From Xestospongia bergquistia (Eukaryota > Porifera > Demospongiae > Haplosclerida > Petrosiidae): a DNA stretch of 64,000 bases. The notes beneath the pieces were generated by a model. It saw only the letters and a program-made list of their open reading frames with translations, ran no database searches and was not told the origin of the DNA. The position numbers and the translations under genes were made by a program. This document shows positions 37,641 through 49,943 of the stretch, in pieces (position 1 is the first letter of the stretch; each line of letters starts with the position of its first letter). Location: positions 3,585,001-3,649,000 of the forward strand of contig OZ014421.1 of the NCBI GenBank assembly GCA_963965975.1. The letters are read 5' to 3'.

Positions 37641-38698
37641 ATAATGAGCTTTATCCCTATCTACCTTGACTTTCAATTCAATGAGCTTTAGCCTTATCTA
37701 CCTTGACTTAAAAATTCAATGAGCTTTAGGCCTTAGTTTAGTGCTTTTGTAGTATCAACTTGTATTAGTTTGCGCTAGACAGCATTACTTTATTTTAGCA
37801 AGCAATGAATCATGACTTTATTTAGCACGACAGAAGAAGGAACTGGATTTCATTCAGCCAAATCATTTGACAGTGTTCTCTGCAATAAATCCGAGACAAT
37901 AATGTTCCTCACTACAGCCCAAGGGTAAATAAATACAGTCAAGTGTCAATACTTCATGTTTGTTAGTATATCTAGCTTGACTTTAAACTATTGTGTGTAC
38001 TTTTGTACCAGTATCAGCTTGTAAAGGTTTGTACTAGAAACCTTAGACTGCATTGCTTCATTTAACTTTAGCAATCAATGTGTCTGGACTTTACTTCTGC
38101 AGGGCTGTGGAGCAAGACAGAAGAAGGAACTGTATTCCATGCAGTAAAGTCATTTGACAGTGTTCTCTGCAGTAAATCCAAGACAATAATGTTCCTCGCT
38201 ACAGCCCTAGGGTAAATAAATACAGTCAAGTCTCAATACTACATTTGCGTTATTATATCTAGCTTGACTTTAAACTTATTCTTTCTACTTTTGTACCAGT
38301 ATCAGCTTGTAATGGTTTGTACTAGAAACCTTAGACTGCATTGCTTTTAGCAATCAATGTGTAAGGACTTTACTTCTGCAGGGCTGTGGATCAAAACTGA
38401 AGAAAGAACTGTATTCCATGAGGGAAGTCATTTGACAGTGTTCTCTGCAGTAATTCCAAGACAATGAAATTCCTCGTTACAACAAAAGGGAAAGACAGTA
38501 GTAACAAATACAGTCAGAGAAGCAGTACTCCATGTGCTGTAGTATATCTAACATGACTTTTAAATTCAGTGAGCTTTAGCCCTTAGTTTTAGTGCATTTG
38601 TTATCTTAACTAACCTATCGTAAGTCTTCTTTAAATTTAGTAACCGGTATATTTTGTAGCAAGTCTCAATAAATTGGACGATTGTTTTTATTTAGTAC

Positions 38699-38841
38699 TA
38701 GCCTCGTACCCAGACTTTTGCAATAGAAAAGAAACCCTGGTCATTACTGCTTGCGCATTCGCGTAATTATTGACATCACAATGACACGCAAACAGTAGTT
38801 ACCAGGCTCTTTTCTATTGCGAAAGCTTGGCTACAAGGCTA
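38699..38841. mobile_element. MULE-like MITE, 143 bp
   Basis: Terminal inverted repeats start TAGCCTCGTACCCAG and end CTACAAGGCTA, extending through the TTTTCTATTGCGAAAG arm to about 45 bp. A perfect 9-bp repeat, ATTTAGTAC, flanks it (38690-38698 and 38842-38850). Target duplications of 9-10 bp suggest a Mutator-like mobiliser. Confidence 0.88.
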
Positions 38842-41800
38842 ATTTAGTACAAGCCATTTTACCCCATTGTCTTTACTTTTGTATCAGTATGAGCATGTAA
38901 TAGTTTGTACTAGAAATCTTAGACAGCATTACTTCCTTTTAGCAAGCAATGAGTCACGACTTTAATTCTGCAGGGCTTTTTAGCAAGACAGAAGAATGAA
39001 CTGGATTCCATTCACCTAAGTCATTTGACAGTGTTCCCTGCAGTAAATCCGAGACACTAATGTTCCTCACTACAGCCCATGGGCAAATAAATAGAGTCAG
39101 AGTATCAATACTTCATTTGTGTTAGTATATCTAGCTTGACATTAAATTCAATGAGCTTGTAAAGGTTTGTACTAGAAATCTTAGACAGCATTACTTCTTT
39201 AGTAGCAAATGTCAAGACTGAAGAAGGAACTGGATTCCATGCACCCAAGTCATTTGCAATCTTCTCTGCAGTAAACGCTACAAAAAAGAGAAAGACAGTA
39301 GTAACAAATACGTTCACGTAAACAGTAGTCCATGTGTGTTAGTATATGTAGCTTGACTTTGAAATTCAGTCAGATGCACTAAAACTAAGCCTGTCATAAG
39401 TCATTTGGAAACATATCTGACTATTCCTTTCCTCTCTAATATATAGACTTTAGTAACCAGTATATTTAGTACAATGTAGGAAGTCTGAACAATATTAGTA
39501 AAGTGTTTTTATTTACTACAAGCCTATGTAACCCCATTGTTTTTGTATCAGTATCAGCTTGTAATGGTTTGTACTAGAAATGTTAGACAGCATTACTTCG
39601 TTTTAACAACCAACGAGTCACGACTTTATTTCTGCAGGGCTGTTTAGCAAGACAGAAGAATGAACTGGATTCCATTCTGCCAAGTCAGTTGACAGTGTTC
39701 TGCAGTAAATAATGTTCCTTGCTACAGCTCATGGGCAAGTAAATACAGTCAGAGTATCAATACTTCATGTGTGTGGGTATGACTAGCTTGACTTTAATGA
39801 GCTTTAGCCCTTAGTTTAGTGCATTTGTTAAAGCCTGTATTAAGTCATTATAAAACATATATCTCATCTTTGCTTGTCTCTATAATATATACACTTTAAT
39901 AACCAGTATGTTTAGTACAATATAGTAAGTCTGAATAATATTAGTCAAGTGTTTTTAAAAGGCTTTTTACCACCATTGTGTCTGCTTTGGTATCAGTATC
40001 AGCTTGAAAAGGTTTGTACTAGAAATCTTAGGCAACATTACTACTTTAGCAGCCAACGTTTCAGGACTTTACTTCTGCAGGGCTGTTTAGCAAGACGGAA
40101 GAAGGAACTGGATTCCATTCAACCAAGTCATTTGACAGCGTTCTTACAGTTCCTCGCTACTGCCCAAGGGCAAATAAATATGGTCAGAGTAGCAGTACTC
40201 CATGTGTGTTAGTATATTCAGTGATCTTTAGCCCCTAGGTTTAGCGCATCTGTTATCTGAACTAAGCCTGTCATAAGTCATTTGGAAACATATCTGACTA
40301 GTCCTTTTCCAGTATATTTAGTACAATGTAGCCCATTTAAACCTATTGTGTCTACTTTTGCATCAGTATCAGTTTGTAATGGTTTGTACTAGAAATCATG
40401 GACTGCATTACTTCATTTTAGCAATGAATGTGTCAGGACTTTATTTCTGCAGGGCTGTTTAACAAGACAAAAGAAAGAACTGTATTCCATGCAGCCAAGT
40501 GATTTGACAGTCTTGTCTGCAATAAATCTTAGACGATGATGTTATTAGCTAGACAAAAGAAATTGAGTCAGATTTAGCCCTTAGTTTTAGTGCATCTTTT
40601 ATGCAAACTAAGCCTGTAATAAGTCATATGGAAACATATCTGACTTCCTTTTCTCTAATATATAAACTTCAGTAACCAATATATTTAGTACAATGTAGGA
40701 AGTCTGAATAATATTTGTCAAATGTTTTATCACTACAAGCCTATTTAGCCCCATTATGTCTACCTTTATTTAGTACAAGCCCATTTAAACCTATTGTGTC
40801 TACTTTTGTATCAGTATCAGCTTGTAATGGTTTGTCACAACTTTATTTCTGCAGGGCTATTTACCCTCACTGTCTCTACATTTGTGTCAGTATCAGCTTG
40901 TGCTGTATTATTGGTTGGTTGTTGTATTGTGTATACTTATGAATATGATTATCATGTGTAGACTTCCTGTCCCGTAAGTTATCTATGCACTATGTATTAT
41001 AAAATGTGCATATTGTGGAGATCTTTTTGAGTCTTGAGTATTGTCCTATATCATGTGTTTGTAACGGTTGTACTACAAATCATTAGAAATGCATTACTTC
41101 ATTTTAGCAACTAATGTGTTAGGACTTTACATCTACAGGGCTGTGGAGCAAGACAGAAGAAGGAACTGAATTCCATTTGGCCAAGTCATTTAACAGTGTT
41201 CTGCAGTAAATAACGTTCCTCTCTACAGCCCTGAGGCAAATAAATACAATCAGAATGTCATTACTTCATGTGCGTTAGTATATCCACCTTGACTTTAAAT
41301 TGAATGAGCTTTAGCTCTTAGTTTTACTGCATTTGTAGTATCAGCTTGTAATGGTCTGTACTAGAAATCTTACACAGCATTACTTCATTTTAGCAACCAA
41401 TGAATCACGACTTTATTTCTGCAGGGCTGTTTAACAAGACAGAAGAAGGAACTGGATTCCATTCAGCAAAATCATTTGACAGTGTTCTCTGCAGTAAATC
41501 CGAGACAATAATGTTCCTCGCTACAACCCAAAGGCAAATAAATAGTGTCAATACTTCATGTGCATTAGTATATTTACCTTCACTTTAAATTCAATGAGCT
41601 TTAGCCCTATCTACCTTGACTTTAAATTCAATGAGCTTTAGCCCTATCTACCTTGACTTTAAATTCAATAAGCTTTAGTCTTATCTACCTTGACTTTAAA
41701 TTCAATGAGCTTTAGCCCTTAGTTTAGTGCTTTTGTAGTATCAGCTTGTAATAGTTTGTGCTAGACAGCATTACTTCCTTTTAGCAAGCAATGAATTATG

Positions 41801-42319
41801 ACTTTATTTAGCAAGACAGAAGAAGGAACTGGATTTAATTCAGCCAAATCATTCGACAGTGTTCTCTGCAATAAATCCGAGACAATAATGTTCCTCGGTA
41901 CAGCCCAAGGGTAAATAAATACAGTCAAGTGTCAATACTTCATGTGCGTTAGTATATCTAGCTTGAGTTTAAACTATTGTGTCTGCTTTTGTATCAGTAT
42001 CAGCAATGAGCTTTAGCCCTATCTACCTTGACTTTAAATTCAATGAGCTTTAGCCTTATCTACCTTGACTTAAAATTTCAATGAGCTTTAGCCCTTAGTT
42101 TAGTGCTTTTGTAGTATCAACTTGTATTAGTTTGCGCTAGACAGCATTACTTCGTTTTAGCAAACAATGAATCATGACTTTATTTAGCAAGACAGAAGAA
42201 GGAACTGGATTTCATTCAACCAAATCATTTGACAGTGTTCTCTGCAATAAATCCGAGACAATGATGTTCCTCACTACAGCCTAAGGGTAAATAAAATTGG
42301 ACGAGTGTTTTTATTTATT

Positions 42320-42462
42320 TAGCCTCGTACCCAGACTTTTGCGATAGAAAAGAAACCCTGGTAATTACTGCTTGTGCTTTCGCGTAATTATTGACATCAC
42401 ATTGACACGCAAACAGTAGTTACCAGGCTCTTTTCTATTGCGAAAGCTTGGCTACAAGGCTA
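42320..42462. mobile_element. MULE-like MITE, second 143-bp copy
   Basis: Nearly identical to the copy at 38699, same ends and length. Its flanks (ATTTATT left, ATTTTGTAC right) are a decayed version of the same site, so it may have spread by segmental duplication of the array rather than by transposition. Confidence 0.85.
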
Positions 42463-43004
42463 ATTTTGTACAAGCCTTTTTACCCCCATTGTCTTTATTG
42501 TTGTATCAGTATGAACTTGTAATAGTTTGTACTAGAAATCTTAGACAGCATTACTTCCTTTTAGCAAGCAACGATTATTCTGCAGGGCTTTTTAGAAGAA
42601 GGAACTCTATTCCATGCAGGGAAGTCATTTGACAGTAAATCCGAGACAATAATGTTCCTCGCTACAGCCCAAGGGTAAATAAATGCAGTCAAGTGTCAAT
42701 ACTTCATGTGCGTTAGTATATCTAGCTTGACTTAAAACTTACTGTGTCTACTTTTGTATCAGTATCAGCTTGTAGTGGTTTCTACTAGAAATCTTAGACT
42801 GCATTGCTCCATTTCATTTTAGCAATCAATGTGTCAGGACTTTACTTCTGCATGGCTGTGGAGCAAGACTGAAGAAGGAACTGTATTCCATGCAGGGAAG
42901 TCATTTGACAGTGTTCTCTGCAGTAAATCCAAGACACTAACGTTTCTCGCTACAGCCCATGGGCAAATAAATACAGTCAGAGTATCAATACTTCGTTTGT
43001 GTTA

Positions 43005-44798
43005 GTATATTTAGCTTGACTTTAAATTAAATTAGCTTTAGCCCTTAGTTTTAGTGCATTTGTTTTCTTTAAGTAAGCCTGTAATAAGTCATTTTAAAAC
43101 ATATATCTCACCTTTCCTTGTCTGTGTAATATATACACTTTAATAACCAGTATATTTAGTACAATGTAGCAAGTCTGAATAATATTAGTCAAGTGTTTTT
43201 AAAAGGCTTTTTACCCCCATTGTGTCTGCTATTGTATCAGTATCAGCTTGTAAAGGTTTGTACTAGAAATCTTAGACAGCATTACTTTGTTTTATCAACC
43301 AAAGATTCATGACTTTATTTCTACAGGGCTTTTAGCAAGATAGAAGAAGGAACCAGATTCCATTCAGCCAAATCATTTGACAGTGTTCTCTGTAGTAAAT
43401 CCAAGACAATAATGTTCCTCGCTATAGCCCAAGGGCAAGGAAATACAGTCAAGTGTGTTAGTGCATCGTTACTTCGTTTTAGCAACCAAAGATTCATGAC
43501 ATTATTTCTACAGGGCTGTTTAGCAAGATAGAAGAAGAAACCAGATTCCATTTAGCCAAATCATTTGACAAGTGTTCTCTGCAGTAAATCCAAGACAATA
43601 ATGTTCCTCGCTATAGCCTAAGGGCAAGTAAATACAGTGAAGTGTGTTAGTATATATAGCTTGACTTTAAATTCAATGAGCTTTAGCCCTTAGTTTAGTT
43701 CATCGTTACTTCGTTTTAGCAGCCAAAGATTCATGACTTTATTTCTACAGGGCTGTTTAGCAAAATAGAAGAAGGAACCAGATTCCATCCAGCCAAATCA
43801 TTTGACAGTGTTCTCTGCAGTAAATTCGAGACACTAATGTTCCTCGCTACAGCCCATTAGGAAATAAATACAGTCAGTGTATCAATACTTCATTTGTGTT
43901 AGTATATCTAGCTTGACTCTAAATTAAATTAGCTTTAGCCCTTAGTTTTAGTGCATTTGTTTTCTTTAAGTAAGCCTGTAATAAGTCATTTTAAAACATA
44001 TATCTCACCTTTCCTTGTCTGTGTAATATATACACTTTAATAACCAGTATATTTAGTACAATGTAGCAAGTCTGAATAATATTAGTCAAGTGTTTTTAAA
44101 AGGCTTTTTACCCCCATTGTGTCTGCTATTGTATCAGTATCAGCTTGTAAAGGTTTGTACTAGAAATCTTAGACAGCATTACTTTGTTTTATCAACCAAA
44201 GATTCATGACTTTATTTCTACAGGGCTTTTAGCAAGATAGAAGAAGGAACCAGATTCCATTCAGCCAAATCATTTGACAGTGTTCTCTGTAGTAAATCCA
44301 AGACAATAATGTTCCTCGCTATAGCCCAAGGGCAAGTAAATACAGTCAAGTGTGTTAGTGCATCGTTACTTCGTTTTAGCAACCAAAGATTCATGACATT
44401 ATTTCTACAGGGCTGTTTAGCAAGATAGAAGAAGAAACCAGATTCCATTTAGCCAAATCATTTGACAAGTGTTCTCTGCAGTAAATCCAAGACAATAATG
44501 TTCCTCGCTATAGCCTAAGGGCAAGTAAATACAGTGAAGTGTGTTAGTATATATAGCTTGACTTTAAATTCAATAAGCTTTAGCCCTTAGTTTAGTTCAT
44601 CGTTACTTCGTTTTAGCAGCCAAAGATTCATGACTTTATTTCTACAGGGCTGTTTAGCAAAATAGAAGAAGGAACCAGATTCCATCCAGCCAAATCATTT
44701 GACAGTGTTCTCTGCAGTAAATTCGAGACACTAATGTTCCTCGCTACAGCCCATTAGGAAATAAATACAGTCAGTGTATCAATACTTCATTTGTGTTA
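43005..44798 (+). repeat. 897-bp segmental tandem duplication in array 1
   Basis: The block 43005-43901 recurs at 43902-44798 with an offset of 897 bases and almost no differences (matching points 43321 and 44218). It is the youngest large duplication in the array. Confidence 0.9.
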
Positions 44799-45911
44799 GT
44801 ATATCTAGCTTGACTCTAAATTCAATGAGCTTTAGTACTTAGTTTTAGTGCATTTGTTATCTTAACTAAGCCTGTACTAAGTCATTTTAAAACATATGTC
44901 ACGTTTCCTTGTCTCTGTAATATATACACTTTAATAACCAGTATAAAAGGCTTGTTACCCCCATTTTGTCTTCTTTGGTATCAGTATCAGCTTGTAAAGG
45001 TTTGTACTAGACATCTTAGACAGCATTACTTCTTTAGTAGCAAATGGGTCAGGACATTACTTCTGCAGGGCTGTTTAGCAAGACAGAAGAAGGAACTGGA
45101 TTCCATGCAGCCAAGTCATTTGACTGTCTCCTGTGTAGTAAACGCTACAACCAAAGGGAAAGACAGTAGTAACAAATACGTTTCATGTAAGCAGTACTCC
45201 ATGTGAGTTAGTATATGTAGCTTGAGTTTCAAATTCAGTCAGACACACAAAAACTAAGCCTGTCATTTGAAAACATATCTGACTGTTTCTTTTCTCTCTA
45301 ATATATACTTTAGTAACCAGTATATTTAGTGCAATGTACGAAATCTGAATAATATTAGTAAAGTGTTTTTGAAAGGCTTTTTACTCCCATTGTGTCATTG
45401 TCCCATTGTGCATTAGTATATTTAGCTTGACTTTAAATTCAATGAGCTTTAGCCCTTAGTTTTAGTGCATTTGTTATCTTAACTAAACCTGTAATATGTC
45501 ATTTTATAATGTAATATCTCACCTATAACCAGTATATTTAGTACAATATAGGAAGTCTGAATAATATTAATCAAGTGTTTTTAAAAGGCTTTTTACCCCC
45601 ATTGTGTCTGCTTTGGTATCAGTATCAGCTTGAAAAGGTTTGTACTAGAAATGGAAAGATAGTAGTAACAAATACAGTCAGAGAAGCAGTACTCCATGTG
45701 CTGTAGTATATGTAGCATGACTTTTAAATTCAGTGAGCTTTAGTCCTTAGTTTTAGTGCATTTGTTATCTTAACTAAGCCTATTGTAAGTCTTTTTGAAA
45801 TATAATATCTCACTAGTCCTTTTCTCTGTAATATAAAGACTTTAGTAACCAATATATTTTGTACAATGTAGCAAGTCTCAATAAAATTAGTCGAATGTTT
45901 TTATTTAGTAC

Positions 45912-46530
45912 TAGCCTCGTACCCAGACTTTCGCGGTAGAAAAGAGCCTGGTCATTACTGCTTGCGCATGCACATAATTATTGACATCATAATGACACAT
46001 TTTAAATTAAATGACGAATTGATGGGTCGGGTTTATATTGATGACGTTTTTTTCACTACACGAGTTTAAGCACGAGTTTGTCAGTAATGCAGAGATTTAT
46101 TTAGTGGAAGCCAAAAGAGCAACAAATTTGTTCAGTGCTGTTGGAATGTGAAATAATTGGGGTTCGTGAATAACTGCTTTACTTGATGTTATTGTTTCTG
46201 GACATGATATGATAGTCTCTCTTCATATATTTTTATGAAGTGCAAACTTCGAATTGTGTCTCAAGAGAAATCTGTTGTAGACCTAGAGGAATTCAAGCAG
46301 TTGGTTCATAACCTAGCTTGTAATCCATCATGAAAGGGAGGATTTTGAAACACAAACTCTTTCCAAAACCAGTTGGTAACCACACGAAGACATCTTTTCC
46401 ATTATGTATAGCTACAATAGAAAAGATATGCTCTTTTTTAAAAGATAGATTTGGCTTTCCTAGCTGATTTATAGCATATAATAGAGCAGCAGAAAAGTTA
46501 CTACAAGTAGCTATCACCAATAATCTAAAG
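45912..46530. mobile_element. Long form of the MULE-like element, right end lost
   Basis: Starts with the same TAGCCTCGTACCCAG end after TTTAGTAC, but continues into about 500 bp of internal sequence, including a RecQ-like fragment on the minus strand. Array-1 sequence resumes at about 46530 without a right terminal repeat, so that end has been deleted. Confidence 0.75.
46293..46520 (-). pseudogene. RecQ-family helicase fragment with Walker A
   Basis: A 75-codon minus-strand frame reads LGKPNLSFKKEHIFSIVA, then NGKDVFVWLPTGFGKSLCF and KILPFMMDYKLG. PTGFGKS is motif I (Walker A) of RecQ-type DNA helicases, with the usual motif-0-like lead. Only this N-terminal slice is present, with no DEAH or later motifs. 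It lies inside the long MULE-like element. Related decayed slices are found in the elements at 52847 and 54863, on the opposite strand. It is best read as a helicase fragment captured by a non-autonomous transposon; origin from a helicase-encoding parent element is the alternative. Confidence 0.82.
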
Positions 46531-48399
46531 TACAGTGGTTTGTACTAGAAATCATAGACTACATTACTTCATTTTAGCAATCAATGTGTCAGGACTTTAC
46601 TTCTGCAGGGCTGTTTAACAAGACAAAAGAAGGAACTGGATTCCAACAGGCAAGCATTTGACAGTGTTCTCTGCAATAAATCCGAGACAATGAAATTCCT
46701 TGCTAGAACAGAAAGAAAAAACAGTAGTAACAAGTACTGCCAGTCAATGTAGCAAGTCTCAATAATAATATTCAAGTGTTTTTAAAAGGCTTTTTACCCT
46801 GATTGTGTCTGCTTTGGTATCAGTATCAGCTTGTAAAGGTTTGTATTAAAAATCTTAGACAGCATTACTTCATTTTAGCAACCAATCTGTCAGGACTTTA
46901 CGTCTGCAGAGCTGTGGAGCAAGACAGAAGAAGGAACTGTATTACATGCAGCCAAGTGATTTGACAGTCTTGTCTGCAATAAATCTTAGACGATGATGTT
47001 ACTCGCTAGAACAAAAGAAATTGAGTCAGTTTTAGCCCTTAGTTTTAGTGCATCTGATAAGTCATTTGGAAACATATCTGACTATTCCTTTTCTCTAATA
47101 TATATAAACTTTAGTAACCAGTATATTTAGTACAATGTAGGAAGTCTGAATAATATTAGTCAATTGTTTTATCACTACAAGCCTATTTAGCCCCATTATG
47201 TCTACCATTATATGAGTAGTTAGTCAAGTGTTTTTATTTAGTACAAGCCCTTTTAAACCTGTTGTGTCTACTTTTGTATCAGTATTAGCTTGTAATGTTT
47301 TGTCACAACTTTATTTCTGCAGGGCTGTTTACCCTCACTGTCTCTACGTTTGTGTCAGTATCAGCTTGTGCTGTATTATTGGTTGGTTATTGTATTGTGT
47401 ATACTTATGAATATGATTATCATGTGTAGACTTCCTGTCCCATAAGTTATCTATGCACTTTTTATTATAAAATGTGCATATTGTAGATATTTTATTGAGT
47501 CTGGAGTATTGTCCGATATCATATGTGAATGGTTATACTAGAAATCTTAGACTGCATTACTTCATTTTAGCAATAATGTTCCTCACTATAGCCCAAGGGC
47601 AAGTAAATACAGTCAAGTGTGTTAGTATATATAGCTTGACTTTAAATTCAATGAGCTTTAGCCTTTAGTTTAGTGCATCTTTACTTCGTTTTAGCCACCA
47701 AAGATTCATGACTTTCTTTCTACAGGGCTGTTTAGCAAGATAGAAGAAGGAACCAGATTCCATTCAGCCAAATCATTTGACAGTGGTTCCTGCAGTAAAT
47801 CCAAGACAATAATGTTCCTCGCTACAGCCCATGGGCAAGTAAATACAGTCAAGTGTATCAATACTTCATTTGTGTTAATATATCTAGCTTGACTTTAAAT
47901 TCAATGAGCTTTAGTCCTTAGTTCTAGTGCATTTGTTATCTTAACTAAGCCTGTAATAAGTCATTTTAAAACATATATCACGTTTCCTTGTCTCTGTAAT
48001 ATATACACTTTAATAACCAGTATAAAAGTCTTTTCACCCCCATTGTGTCTTCTCTGGTATCAGTATCAGCTTGTAAAGGTTTGTACTAGAAATCATAGAA
48101 GCATTACTTCTTTAGTAGCAACCAATGAGTCACGACTTTATTTCTACAGGCTGTTTAGCAAGACAGAAGAAGGAACTGGATTCCATTCAGCCAAAACATT
48201 TGACGGTGTTCTCTGCAGTAAATCCAAGACAATAATGTTCCTTGCTATAGCCTAAGGGCAAGTAAATACAGTGAAATGTGTTAGTATATATAGCTTGACT
48301 TTAAATTCAATGAGCTTTACTAAATGAAGCTGCTAAAATTGTGATATTTGTGAGTGACACAGCAATAATTATCATTAAATATTTTATCTTTATTATTAG

Positions 48400-48551
48400 G
48401 TGGGTTCTGATATACCTAGTATTTCAGTTGAGATCGTAGAGGAGGCATTTCAATTATAGGAAGAGCAAAAGCAGATGTAATTCTTGTACCAGCTGTTGCT
48501 GAAGGATATTATACAGTTGGAGCCTCATATAAGACTAAAGATAACATCAGT
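48400..48551 (+). other. Exon-like fragment within array 1
   Basis: After an acceptor-like TTTCAATTATAG, a frame reads RAKADVILVPAVAEGYYTVG and ASYKTKDNI, and meets a GTAAGC donor at about 48552. The composition looks coding and it differs from the array cassette. The preceding stretch (48330-48400) is shared with 49430-49510, where it meets the edge of the piggyBac insertion. No family was recognised. Confidence 0.45.
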
Positions 48552-49943
48552 AAGCTTGTCACGATGTGTACTAGAAATCTTAGCCTTTTCGCAACCAATG
48601 AGTACGACTTTATTTCTGCAGGGCTTTTAACTCCCATTGTGTCTTGTTTGGTATCAGTATCAGCTTGTAAAGGTTTGTACTAGAAATCCTAGACAGCATT
48701 ACTTCGTTTTAGCAACCAATCATTCACAACTTCATTTCTACAGGTCTGTTTACCAAAACAGAAGAAGGAACTAGTTTCCATTCAGCCAAATCATTTGACG
48801 GTGTTCTCTGCAGTAAATCCAAGACAATAATGTTCCTCACTATAGCCCAAGGGCAAGTAAATACAGTGAAGTGTGTTAGTATATATAGCTTGAGTTTAAA
48901 TTCAATGAGCTTTAGCCCTTAGTTTAGTGCATTTGTAATCACGTTGTAATATTTTGTGCTAGAAATGTTAGACAGTATTACTTTGTTTTAGCAAACATGG
49001 AGTCATGACTTTATTTTAGCAGGGTTGTTTAGCAAGGCACAAGAAGGAACTGGATTTCATTCAGCCAGGACATTTGACGGTGTTCTCTGCAGTAAATCCA
49101 AGACAATAATGTTCCTTGCTATAGCCCAAGGGCAAGTAAATACAGTCAAGCATATTAGTATATATAGCTTGACTTTAAATTCAATGAGCTTTAGCCCTTT
49201 GTTTAGTTCATCGTTACTTCGTTTTAGCAGCCAAAGATTCATGACTTTATTTCTACAGGGCTGTTTAGCAAGATAGAAAAAGGAACCAGATTCCATTCAG
49301 CCAAATCATTTGACAGTGTTCTCTGCAGTAAATCCAAGACAATAATGTTACTCGCTATAGCCCAAGTGGTAAGTAAATACAGTGAAGTGTGTTAGTATAT
49401 ATAGCTTGACTTTAAATTCAATGAGCTTTACTAAATGAAGGTGCTAAAACTGTGATATTTGTGAGTGACACAGCAATAATTATCATTAAATATTTTATCT
49501 TTATTACTAGGTGGTTTGGCATGCGCAAACGCACACTGTGACCAAATTATTTCTGTGGTTTGTAGAGGGAAAGAAATGTAAGGTTAGTGATGTGAACGCT
49601 TTTGCCTTTGCTTGAAGTAAAGTTAGCATGTTGTGTTCTACGAAGAGTCAAAAGGATAGTGAAACGTTGTCCAAGATCTTGTCATCATAAAGGGAAGTTG
49701 GTAGCAAAATTCGCGATCAAGGGCTACGTTTACATTTCTTTGTTTACTGACAGCGTTTGATTGTGTTCTATTCTAGGGCTACTTTATGATTGAAAGTTAG
49801 TTTCATATATTACTTGTATTTGTATAGAACAAAGAAACGCTTTGAAGTGCATTTGTAGAGTAAAATGTGTATAACATAATTTAGTACGTAAATAGCATGA
49901 GGATATGATACTATGAGTGTGTGTGTGTGTAGACTACATAATA

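Larger units (their letters stand above)
33660..49500 (+). repeat. Cassette array 1: about 38 copies of an exon-like unit
   Basis: A mosaic of related segments of about 190-700 bp. Recurring blocks in order: CCAGTATATTTAGTACAATG; GTATCAGTATCAGCTTGTAA; GGTTTGTACTAGAAATC; GCATTACTTCATTTTAGCA; a splice-acceptor-like TTATTTCTGCAG; then GGCTGTTTAGCAAGACAGAA and about 90 more bases; then GCTTGACTTTAAATTCAATG. In many copies the piece after the acceptor stays open in one frame (LFSKTEEGTGFHSAKSFD, then SVLCSKSETIMFLATAQGQ) and ends at a GT or GC donor-like site (AAGG|GTAAAT or AAGG|GCAAGT). Others are truncated, carry stops, or end in an alternative RYNKRERQ tail. Cassette starts include 33806, 34424, 36086, 38102, 39638, 40081, 41427, 44650, 45070, 47728 and 49257. 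No domain was recognised. It may be a diversified exon family or merely a repeat with splice-like edges. Confidence 0.9.

Noticed and set aside
43321..49296. Minus-strand ORFs of 76-79 codons (MESG...FFYLAKQPCRN type) repeated in array 1
   Set aside because: They are the antisense shadow of the plus-strand cassette, ending at the cassette borders with no splice signals of their own.
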